Source of the DNA: CAJXZP01 sp047610145
GTDB taxonomy: Bacteria; Bacteroidota; Bacteroidia; Flavobacteriales_G; Salibacteraceae
Direction: 5' to 3'
Length of the DNA: 8,954 nucleotides
NCBI GenBank assembly: GCA_047610145.1
Contig: JBLFZF010000118.1
Span: forward strand, 1-8,954
In this document: in pieces, positions 1 through 5,994 of the stretch
Layout of the letters: each line of letters starts with the position of its first letter
Numbering within the stretch: position 1 is the stretch's first letter
Translations under genes and position numbers: made by a program
The notes under the pieces: model-generated
What the model saw: only the letters and a program-made list of their open reading frames with translations
Told to the model about the DNA's origin: nothing
Databases searched by the model: none

Positions 1-970
1 TCATATTAACGGTACCAACTACGCTGACTCGTTTTCCATGAATAAGCACTCTTCCTTGATTACTTAATGCTCGGCTAAATCCATGACTATACCCTACGGG
101 GACCGTAGCTATTTTCTTAGCGGTATTGGCAAGGTAAGATGTTCCATAACCGATGAACTCCCCTGCCTTTACCGACTTAACACTCATTACTTTACTTTTC
201 CAGGTAATAACTCTTTTGAGTGGGTAGTCATACACTTTTTGCTTTGTTAAATAGTGAATGAGAATTTCTGTACTAGGGAAAAAGCCATACTGAAGAATGC
301 CAATACGAACTAAGTCCATCCTTGTTTTAGGATACCGCATCGTAGCAGCCGAGCAAGCGGTATGTTTTATTTTAGGTACAATCCCAAAATTTACCATCTT
401 TTTGTAAGCACTATTATAATTGCGTTCTTGTTTTTTAATTCGATGATAATTAGCAATACTTTCTGCACCTGCGTAGTGCGTACATAAGCCTTTTACAGTA
501 AGGTGTTTAGATTCTTTTTTTATATATTGAAGGATTTTTGGAAATTCTTTACTGGAAAACCCTGTACGATTCATGCCTGTCTCAACCTCAATATGAACCT
601 TGGCTGGTCTATTTAATCGTTGAGCAACGTTTACCGCTTTTTCTAATCGGTCTTTTTCAAAAACAAAAAATGAAATTCCGTTTTCTATCACCCATTCCAT
701 TTGGTCATTATCGAGCATCCCCATTATCATAATGGGTGTTTCATCAACAAGAGTCTCACGAACCCTTAGCGCTTCATCTGCGCTAAATACGGAAAAGTGA
801 TTTACCCCACACTCTTTTACCAAGGGAACAAATTTCTCAATGCCGTGTCCATAAGCATTTCCTTTCACGACTGAAGACAAACAAGTATCCTTACCTATAA
901 CTTGGCTGATAAATTCGAGATTGTGTTTTAAGGCGGATCTGCTTAAAAATATTTGTGACGTATGCATCAT
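1..970 (-). CDS. alr: Alanine racemase family PLP enzyme (3' end beyond window)
   Basis: PLP-dependent fold-type III racemase that interconverts L- and D-alanine or a related amino acid in the cytoplasm. The frame is open for 323 codons and leaves the window before the stop; the family is usually about 370 residues, so only the C-terminal end is missing. Visible landmarks are the PLP lysine K36 in VVKGNAYGHG, TGMNRTG at 131-137, THYAGAE at 164-170, RIGILQYG at 222-229 with the arginine facing the pyridine nitrogen, the catalytic tyrosine Y275 in GYGTSY, and VGTVNM, whose methionine matches the substrate-site Met. The residue aligned with the carbamylated lysine of Geobacillus Alr (K129) is glutamate here (E128). 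The start at 970 is chosen because its ATG overlaps the hydrolase TGA as ATGA; a second ATG follows at 967. It is the last visible gene of the symporter-hydrolase-racemase operon, which suggests a catabolic or salvage role rather than cell-wall D-Ala supply. Family assignment is firm, substrate is not. Confidence 0.9.
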   Translation of the reverse strand, partial: MMHTSQIFLSRSALKHNLEFISQVIGKDTCLSSVVKGNAYGHGIEKFVPLVKECGVNHFSVFSADEALRVRETLVDETPIMIMGMLDNDQMEWVIENGISFFVFEKDRLEKAVNVAQRLNRPAKVHIEVETGMNRTGFSSKEFPKILQYIKKESKHLTVKGLCTHYAGAESIANYHRIKKQERNYNSAYKKMVNFGIVPKIKHTACSAATMRYPKTRMDLVRIGILQYGFFPSTEILIHYLTKQKVYDYPLKRVITWKSKVMSVKSVKAGEFIGYGTSYLANTAKKIATVPVGYSHGFSRALSNQGRVLIHGKRVSVVGTVNM

Positions 971-2118
971 GAGTTACTTAGTATCTTTGAAGCAATTTTA
1001 TAAAATAGATTTACTCCTGTAGGAATAATTGCATCCGGAAAATCGTAATCAGGATTATGTAATGCAGGTGTATCTTCTCCTGCCCCGATCCCAAACATAG
1101 CCCCCTTGTAGTGCTGGGTAAACAATCCAAAATCTTCTCCCCATTTAAAAGGATAGGGTCTGGTTATTACTGATATTTGATTATCAATAGCAGCTTGAAA
1201 TATAGTATCTACTGCTTTTGTATTATTTTGATTTGCAACAAAATGATGTGTCGATTCAATTTCTATTTTAAGTTGGTGTGCTTCAGCGGCGGATTGAATA
1301 ATTTGTACTATATTTTGGATAAGCAAATCCAACTGCTCTTCTGTCCAGGTTCGCAAGGTCAATCTTAACTCTCCATATCCGGCAGAGATGCCATAGTTGA
1401 TATTGCCCATCTCAATATGAATAGGGGTAATCACTGCAAAATCTTCCCGCTCAGGTTGATTGTTGGATAAGGTATCTGTTTTGTACAATATGGTAGCAAT
1501 AGCCAGGGCCGGATTTGCACCATGCTCAGGTTCAGCTGCATGGGCTGTTTTTCCATATATTTTTATAACAATGCTTTTTACAGCCGCTGTAAAAGAACCA
1601 TTTCTCACAACCACTTGATGTAAAGGATAGCCCGGTAAATTATGAAAAGCAAATACATAGTCGGGGTTGATCGCTACAAATTTCGGGTCACCTAACACTG
1701 CTTCTGCACCAACTCCGTTTTCTTCTGCCGGCTGAAATAACAATACGATTTTTCCATTTACAAAAGGTCGTTCAGACAAACGTTTTGCCAATCCTATCAA
1801 GATCGTAGCATGTCCGTCATGTCCACATTTATGAGCTACAGTTTCAACTGTTGAACGGTATTCAAATTCATTTACTTCGGAAATAGGCAAAGCATCTAAT
1901 TCTGCTCGAAAAAGTATGGTCGCTCCTTTCTTGCCACTATCAAAGACAACAAGCACCCCTGTCCCTCCAACTTTTTCGATGATTGTTGTTGGATGATACC
2001 GAGCTACAAATTCAACAATCTTATCAGCAGTCTCGTATTCCTGTTCTGATAATTCGGGATGTGCATGCAAGTGTCGCCTGATCTTTACTAAATCTTTATC
2101 TACTTGGTTTAATTTCAC
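967..2118 (-). CDS. M20D-family metallo-amidohydrolase
   Basis: Binuclear-metal amidohydrolase of the hippurate / N-acyl-amino-acid / IAA-amino-acid hydrolase group (peptidase family M20D), 383 aa, the usual length, with no signal peptide. Metal and catalytic residues are all in place: C98 and H100 in HKCGHDGH, E132-E133 in FQPAEENG (by family precedent, general base then metal ligand), H159 in FAFHNLPG, and H354 in PALHNPDYDFPD. The RRHLHAHPELSEQEYET stretch at 14-30 is the classic N-terminal signature, and residues of roughly 175-290 form the lid/dimerisation domain, including GKTAHAAEPEHGANP at 189-203. The enzyme should cleave an amide bond between an acyl group and an amino acid. Its start lies 23 bases inside the upstream symporter gene and its TGA overlaps the racemase ATG, so the three genes are almost certainly one mRNA with coupled translation. 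Exact substrate cannot be read from the sequence. Confidence 0.93.
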   Translation of the reverse strand: MKLNQVDKDLVKIRRHLHAHPELSEQEYETADKIVEFVARYHPTTIIEKVGGTGVLVVFDSGKKGATILFRAELDALPISEVNEFEYRSTVETVAHKCGHDGHATILIGLAKRLSERPFVNGKIVLLFQPAEENGVGAEAVLGDPKFVAINPDYVFAFHNLPGYPLHQVVVRNGSFTAAVKSIVIKIYGKTAHAAEPEHGANPALAIATILYKTDTLSNNQPEREDFAVITPIHIEMGNINYGISAGYGELRLTLRTWTEEQLDLLIQNIVQIIQSAAEAHQLKIEIESTHHFVANQNNTKAVDTIFQAAIDNQISVITRPYPFKWGEDFGLFTQHYKGAMFGIGAGEDTPALHNPDYDFPDAIIPTGVNLFYKIASKILSNS

Positions 2119-3550
2119 TTTTTTTATTTTTGGACGTTAAACTCAATAAAATAAATACTACTGCGGAAAGGCTTATTCCACCTATGTTAGCATCCAACCC
2201 AAGAGGTAAATCTGTTTTGGTCAACACTAGTAAGGTTGTTGTTACTCCGCCCAGAAGCATTGCCCAAAAGGCTGCAGTAGGAGTACTACGTTTCCAATAC
2301 AATGCCCCTAGAACCGGAACAAATAAACCAGAGACCATAAAAGCATAAGACAATAGCATTAACTCCAATACATTTTGCATCATAGTTGCTAAAAGCAAAG
2401 CCAGAATACCAATGACTAGCGTGGCAATTTGAGAGTACCGTAAATTTTCTTTATCGCTTAATTTCCTTGGAACCAATCGGTCTAATATATCTGTCACCAC
2501 ATTCCCGGAAGCGGCCATTAAACAACTATCTGCGGTGGACATAATAGCAGAAAAATACGCCGATAACATCAAGCCCATTAAACCAATTGGAAGGACGGTA
2601 CGCAACAACATAGGCAAGCCCATTTCAGCATCAATATCACTAGCGGTAGCAAATCCTGCATATTCAAACATTCCCTGTTCTGCTGCTACTCTTGCAAACA
2701 GACCTAATAGCACCCCCATAAAAGCCATAATGGGATACTCAAAAAGCCCGGCGATATACCAAGCTCTTTTTGCTGTCTTTTCATCTTTGCAGGCATAAAT
2801 ACGCTGATATAAAGTCATCCCCACAAACCAAATGGGAACGATGGTAATAAACCAATTTAAAAAAGTAACTGCTTTTATATTGCTCAAAGAAAGTAACTCG
2901 GGAGGTACCGATTCTTTAATAGCATCTATTCCTCCAATGGCGATATAACTCAGCGGGATACCTATAAATACCAGCCCTCCCATCAGTATGATCCATTGTA
3001 CGGTATCCGTATAGATAACTGCTTTCATTCCACCAATTACGGTATAACCTACAGCAATAATTCCCATAATTAATAGTGCCGTATTGAGTTCCAATTCTAA
3101 GAAAGTGGCAGAGGCTAATTTTGCTCCAGCTAACAACTGAGAACTGGTAAATCCAATATACCCAATAGCAGAAATAATACCTGCCAATAGGGCTACTTTA
3201 CCGTTGTAATGATATTGTAATAGCTGAGGAAAAGTTAGAAACTGTTGCGTTCGGGCTAGTTCGCTAACTTTTGGAATTAAGAAAACGGCAGCCAGCCAAG
3301 CTCCAATAAGTCCTGTAAATAACATCCACGAGCCAGCTATTCCCATTAAAAACCCTAAGCCTCCTAAGCCTATAGAAAATCCTCCTCCTACATCAGTTGC
3401 TACAACGGACAATCCGATATGCCAACTACTCATGTTTCTACCGCCTACATAGTAGTCTTCGGTATCTTTATTTTTGGTAAAAAAATAAAAGCCTACGCCA
3501 ATCATGGCAATAAAATATACTATAAAAATAGTGCTGTCTATCCAATGCAA
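2096..3550 (-). CDS. Sodium:solute symporter (SSS family)
   Basis: Inner-membrane Na+-coupled importer of the SSS/SLC5 family, 484 aa with about 13 hydrophobic segments, the first at roughly 6-24, ending in a short basic cytoplasmic tail. Family signatures seen are EDYYVGGRNM (31-40), GGMKAVIYTDTVQ (173-185), and AYFSAIMSTADS (331-342), whose adjacent S338-T339 match the sodium (Na2) site region of vSGLT-type transporters. The start codon is TTG at 3550: an in-frame TAA lies five codons upstream with no ATG between, and the next internal Met (residue 16) would remove most of the first membrane helix. The leader is AT-rich without a Shine-Dalgarno sequence. It heads the operon with the M20D hydrolase (23-base overlap) and racemase, so its cargo is probably the hydrolase substrate or a related amino acid derivative. 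Cargo is inferred only from context. Confidence 0.92.
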   Translation of the reverse strand: MHWIDSTIFIVYFIAMIGVGFYFFTKNKDTEDYYVGGRNMSSWHIGLSVVATDVGGGFSIGLGGLGFLMGIAGSWMLFTGLIGAWLAAVFLIPKVSELARTQQFLTFPQLLQYHYNGKVALLAGIISAIGYIGFTSSQLLAGAKLASATFLELELNTALLIMGIIAVGYTVIGGMKAVIYTDTVQWIILMGGLVFIGIPLSYIAIGGIDAIKESVPPELLSLSNIKAVTFLNWFITIVPIWFVGMTLYQRIYACKDEKTAKRAWYIAGLFEYPIMAFMGVLLGLFARVAAEQGMFEYAGFATASDIDAEMGLPMLLRTVLPIGLMGLMLSAYFSAIMSTADSCLMAASGNVVTDILDRLVPRKLSDKENLRYSQIATLVIGILALLLATMMQNVLELMLLSYAFMVSGLFVPVLGALYWKRSTPTAAFWAMLLGGVTTTLLVLTKTDLPLGLDANIGGISLSAVVFILLSLTSKNKKSEIKPSR

Positions 3551-3623
3551 ATTATTATTATTTATTTAGGTTTTTAATTTGTTTTACTCTGTAGTTATTT
3601 CAATTGAGGGACTGACATATTTT

Positions 3624-3687
3624 TTTTAGCAGTTGGCTTCGCTCAGGCAGCTTAAAAGGTGCGTCCGAGTGAATCTAACTGCTAAAA
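3624..3687. repeat. Long hairpin between rpsU paralog and symporter operon
   Basis: Perfect 11-bp inverted arms, TTTTAGCAGTT at 3624-3634 and AACTGCTAAAA at 3677-3687, enclose a 42-base loop that can itself pair imperfectly (GGCTTCGCTCAGG at 3635-3647 against CCGAGTGAATC at 3665-3675). It sits 32 bases past the bS21 paralog stop and about 75 bases before the symporter start. On the minus strand the second arm runs into eight A's rather than U's, so it is not a textbook intrinsic terminator for the upstream gene. It could be an mRNA 3' structure, a weak terminator, or a copy of a dispersed intergenic palindrome. Confidence 0.55.
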
Positions 3688-3718
3688 GCAAGGATTTTAT
3701 CACGTATTTATTAGCTCA

Positions 3719-3907
3719 TTATTCTTTGCCATATTTTTGTAATTTGTACCTAGCTTTCAATAGTTCAGTACGCCTCGAGACAGATGGCTTGGTAAATTCT
3801 TTACGTCTTCTTAATTCATCTCGGAGTTTTACTTTTCGGTGTTTATTTTTATACCGTTTTAACATTCGTTCGATGGTTTCCGTATCTTTTCGTTTGATTA
3901 TTATCAT
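3719..3907 (-). CDS. rpsU: Ribosomal protein bS21 paralog
   Basis: Small, very basic 62-aa protein of the bS21 family, a 30S platform protein beside the 3' end of 16S rRNA. The pattern is diagnostic: TIERMLKRYK at 11-20, then a charged stretch, EFTKPSVSRR at 37-46, then a helical basic tail. The ATG at 3907 is preferred over one 13 codons upstream because bS21 proteins begin with the M-I-I-I/K strand, and the longer form would overlap the acetyltransferase gene. Only one base separates the acetyltransferase TAA from this ATG, so the two are translationally coupled. In Bacteroidota, bS21 helps hide the anti-Shine-Dalgarno sequence; a tyrosine at residue 54, which I recall as contacting that RNA in Flavobacterium johnsoniae, is present here (KARYKLQ). 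The central KVKLRDELRRRKE is more divergent than in the housekeeping flavobacterial protein as I remember it, and the stress-gene setting points to a second copy. Confidence 0.85.
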   Translation of the reverse strand: MIIIKRKDTETIERMLKRYKNKHRKVKLRDELRRRKEFTKPSVSRRTELLKARYKLQKYGKE

Positions 3908-3908
3908 A

Positions 3909-4388
3909 TTATTTTTTGTAACGCATTTCAAGATATTTATTTTCAAAGCCTAATTTTTCGTATAAAAATCTAGCAGGGTTGTCAGGCTCTACATGAAGGG
4001 CAACATCCCCTTCCGCATTTTCCAAAGCATCCTGCATCAGTTTTTTACCAACGCCTTTACCTCTATAGTCTTTGTGAATGGCTATATATACCAAGATGTT
4101 TTCAGGGATGTATCCCCCCATCCCTGTTTTATTAACCACTACCGCCCCTATAATTTCATCCATTTGTGAATAGTTGATAACAACATAGCCACCTACCGAT
4201 GATATTTCCCTCATCGCATAGTCAATTGCCTTTTTAATATCTTTTTTCTCATCACCATATTCTTGTAAATGGGTGTATAGAAAATTAACCACATTTTGAC
4301 TTTGGGTATAACTCAGACTATCAAAAGGGTTGTAAATTTTAGTTTTGTTCTGTTCCATGTTCTGTTTTAGTATTTTTTTAATTATCAT
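3909..4388 (-). CDS. GNAT-family N-acetyltransferase
   Basis: Cytoplasmic acetyl-CoA-dependent N-acetyltransferase, 159 aa from the first ATG. The acetyl-CoA pyrophosphate-binding loop is R109-GKGVG in YIAIHKDYRGKGVGKKLM (101-118), preceded by the beta-4 strand ENILVYIAI, and followed by LHVEPDNPARFLYEKLGFEN (131-150), the family's C-terminal motif B with the conserved NxxAxxFYxxxGF-like pattern. An alternative start at residue 11 (4358, MEQNKTK) would give 149 aa and loses nothing of the fold; a purine-rich AGAGGA lies about ten bases before the longer start, which mildly favours it. It immediately precedes the bS21 paralog, one base apart. The acceptor is unknown. Since GNAT enzymes of the Rim type acetylate ribosomal proteins, the S21 paralog is a candidate target, but that is inference from adjacency only. 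Confidence 0.88.
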   Translation of the reverse strand: MIIKKILKQNMEQNKTKIYNPFDSLSYTQSQNVVNFLYTHLQEYGDEKKDIKKAIDYAMREISSVGGYVVINYSQMDEIIGAVVVNKTGMGGYIPENILVYIAIHKDYRGKGVGKKLMQDALENAEGDVALHVEPDNPARFLYEKLGFENKYLEMRYKK

Positions 4389-4454
4389 TTAAATCCATTC
4401 CTCTTAAAATAAATTAAGCCTTAATTAGATTAATTGAGTACTCCGAATAAATAC

Positions 4455-4769
4455 TTACCTCTCATTTTTAATTTTCACTTTACTCATAAACTCTACTAAC
4501 TTGGTATCAGCATAAATCCCATAAGCCGATATAATTGTTCCCCGGTTCCCGTCCTCACATTCAACCGAAAACAAGATAGACATATCACTAGGGTTGGACG
4601 CTCCCTCAAAACGAAAATACTCAACAATCCACATGTTTTTTGGTACATAAGTTTTTCCTGATTCAAAGCATTTTACTTTATCCTTTTCAATAGTAAAGGA
4701 CGAAGTAACCCCATTTTCTTTTAAGATAAGTAAAGTATTAATGAGGGTACTATATTTTGTCTCAGCCAT
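4455..4769 (-). CDS. Small Bacteroidota protein, 'phosphoribosylpyrophosphate synthetase'-labelled family
   Basis: A 104-aa soluble protein with no signal peptide or membrane segment. I recognise it as a small family widespread in Bacteroidota and often labelled phosphoribosylpyrophosphate synthetase; the hallmark is YFRFEGASNPSDMSILFSVE (51-70) followed by SAYGIYAD (81-88). At about 100 residues, without a PRPP-loop or the tandem domains of a true Prs enzyme (about 310 aa), that catalytic label is very unlikely to be right. The N-terminal half, ATKYS-like helix then NGVTSSFTIEKDKVKCFESG, looks like a compact alpha/beta fold. It lies 66 bases upstream of the acetyltransferase on the same strand and probably belongs to the same stress-related transcript. 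True function is unknown. Confidence 0.8.
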   Translation of the reverse strand: MAETKYSTLINTLLILKENGVTSSFTIEKDKVKCFESGKTYVPKNMWIVEYFRFEGASNPSDMSILFSVECEDGNRGTIISAYGIYADTKLVEFMSKVKIKNER

Positions 4770-4832
4770 GATGAAAACATATTTAATAATAATAAAAAAT
4801 TAAATTAATCATTAGAGATTATGCCTAGCAAT

Positions 4833-4852
4833 TTCGTATTAGAATATACGAA
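4833..4852. other. Short hairpin in a gene-free AT-rich stretch
   Basis: Seven-base perfect arms, TTCGTAT and ATACGAA, with a six-base spacer, in the otherwise empty 4770-4964 stretch between the channel remnant and the small-protein gene. No ORF, T-run or promoter motif of the Bacteroidota type (TTTG then TAnnTTTG) is convincing here. A small mRNA structure or transcription-factor site are both possible. Confidence 0.3.
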
Positions 4853-4964
4853 GCTGAATTTCGACTACCAATACAAAATCTCTGTGCATATTCTCTATTG
4901 AGTATAAAGAATGGTGAAATTATTTCTTGTGTAATATTTAATTGTGATTAAGCTAAAAGAATCT

Positions 4965-5132
4965 CTATGCTGTTTTAGTTTCGATGTAATCAGAAGCCCC
5001 ATTTTGTTGAGGTTTTATATCATTGGCATTTCTCAACCATAAATCAGTTTGAGGAAATCGTATTTCAATATTACTCTTTTGAAATAATTGAATTATTCGA
5101 TACCTCAAACCACTTTTCACAAACGGTATCCG
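4965..5132 (-). pseudogene. 3' remnant of an MscS-type mechanosensitive channel gene
   Basis: The minus strand reads 55 codons with no start, ending in TAG, that match the cytoplasmic C-terminal end of MscS-like channels. The key stretch is VKSGLRYRIIQLFQKSNIEI followed by RFPQTDLWLRNANDIK, equivalent to the family's 'L...I..lf.e.gIeIPFPQ.dvh.r' ending. A TGA (5133-5135) immediately precedes it, and ten bases further lies the intact stop of the HPF-like gene, so the pore domain and everything upstream are gone rather than frameshifted. The IPFPQ core reads IRFPQ here. A deletion joining the tail of a channel gene to the end of the HPF-like gene explains the arrangement. It cannot make a channel. 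Confidence 0.8.
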
Positions 5133-5144
5133 TCAAAATTCTGT

Positions 5145-5459
5145 TTAATGATTTTTTAACTGACTATATATTGTTTCCATAGAAGTCTTTAATTTATCAA
5201 GCGCACCATTTACAGCTTTCTCAATAGTATTTTCACGTATGACAACAGCAATAGGTGCTCTATTTCTCAGCCTGGCTTCAAGCATGCAACGTTTGTCGTT
5301 CTGCCCGGTTTTACTGCCATTCTCATCCGAGAGATGCACTTCTATACGAGTGATGTGACCGCTGCCCCTTGCTAATTTATTAGCTATAGTAGCGTTTACA
5401 TAGGCTAAAAGTTTTTCGTTTCCTAAAATGTTATTGTCTGTATTAATTTGAATCGTCAT
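5145..5459 (-). CDS. Short HPF/RaiA-family ribosome-associated protein
   Basis: A 104-aa protein of the ribosome hibernation-promoting factor / RaiA (YfiA) family, which binds the 30S decoding region and blocks mRNA and tRNA binding in stressed or resting cells. The beta-alpha-beta-beta-beta-alpha layout is visible: MTIQINTDNNI strand, helix at 14-30, HITRIEVHLSDENGSK (35-50), RCMLEARLRNRAPIAV (57-72), and the last helix TIEKAVNGALDKLKTSMETI (78-97). It lacks the C-terminal dimerisation domain of long HPF, so it should act as a monomeric factor and not make 100S dimers by itself. This variant with a conserved DENG..TGQNDKRC loop is familiar from Bacteroidota stress clusters. It follows the eRF1-like gene by 89 bases on the same strand and abuts the channel remnant. 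The MTIQIN start at 5459 is the natural one. Confidence 0.88.
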   Translation of the reverse strand: MTIQINTDNNILGNEKLLAYVNATIANKLARGSGHITRIEVHLSDENGSKTGQNDKRCMLEARLRNRAPIAVVIRENTIEKAVNGALDKLKTSMETIYSQLKNH

Positions 5460-5548
5460 ATCGTTTTTTATTTTAATTTTTTATATAATACTTAATGCTA
5501 TAATCGTAATACCACTTACTTCTTTTTCTGTCGATTTATAGATAATAG

Positions 5549-5932
5549 CTAATGTTTTGAAAAATGCTTTTGAACAAAAGCATTTTTTTGATTCTCTGTC
5601 ATTTTATCGGCCGACTGAACTTCAATTTTAATTTTTTCAAATCGAAGATCAGATTGCAATACATTTAACAACTCTGTTTTGGCATTCGTTGGACCAAATA
5701 ATAGAACCTCTTCGTAAGGAATAATAGCATTCCCCAGCTTTTTATAATATAAGGCTTGTTGTTGTTGCCGCTTATTATGCATAAGTTGTTCGCTCCTATT
5801 TAAAGCAGATTCCATATCCTCATGGTTAAAGGTGGTGTTGATAATAGTTAATGGAAAGGACTCTTTTTTAAAAGCTATCAGATGTGCTTCTGAATGATCC
5901 ATCCATATTCCCAATTTATTTGCGTTTGACAT
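5549..5932 (-). CDS. eRF1/host-attachment-like domain protein
   Basis: A 127-aa cytoplasmic protein that I recognise as a Bacteroidota family, usually listed as hypothetical or as a translational machinery protein. The N-terminus NKLGIWMDHSEAHLIAF (5-21) is the beta-hairpin typical of bacterial Host_attach / eRF1-domain-2-like proteins, and VLLFGPTNAKTELLNVL (76-92) resembles the glycine-containing loop and helix in release factor domain 2 and Pelota ('GPG.aK..l...l'). QLMHNKRQQQQALYYKKLG (49-67) is a basic, glutamine-rich helix. There is no GGQ tripeptide and no signal peptide. The neighbours are the Usp gene upstream (62 bases) and the HPF-like gene downstream, so a role in ribosome stress or rescue is a reasonable guess, not shown by the sequence. 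Fold assignment is by pattern memory and is the uncertain part. Confidence 0.7.
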   Translation of the reverse strand: MSNANKLGIWMDHSEAHLIAFKKESFPLTIINTTFNHEDMESALNRSEQLMHNKRQQQQALYYKKLGNAIIPYEEVLLFGPTNAKTELLNVLQSDLRFEKIKIEVQSADKMTENQKNAFVQKHFSKH

Positions 5933-5994
5933 TTCGTTTATTGATTATTTTTTTGAATTAATATATATCAGTTTGGTGAAATTCCAACATGCGC

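Noticed and set aside
538..732. 64-aa plus-strand frame within the racemase gene
   Set aside because: Lies wholly antisense to a well-supported enzyme frame, with no family resemblance.
1177..2798. Plus-strand frames inside the hydrolase and symporter genes
   Set aside because: All are antisense to strong coding sequences; their products show only the composition expected of reversed hydrophobic codons.
3719..3946. 75-aa form of the bS21 paralog starting at 3946
   Set aside because: The extra 13 residues lie inside the acetyltransferase gene and bS21 proteins start at the M-I-I-I strand.
3633..3953. 106-aa plus-strand frame opposite the bS21 paralog
   Set aside because: It runs through the antisense of a recognised ribosomal protein and an intergenic hairpin, begins inside that hairpin, and its product has no recognisable domain.
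4455..4769. True phosphoribosylpyrophosphate synthetase
   Set aside because: Only a third of the length of Prs enzymes and no PRPP-binding motif; the family name seems to be a propagated label.
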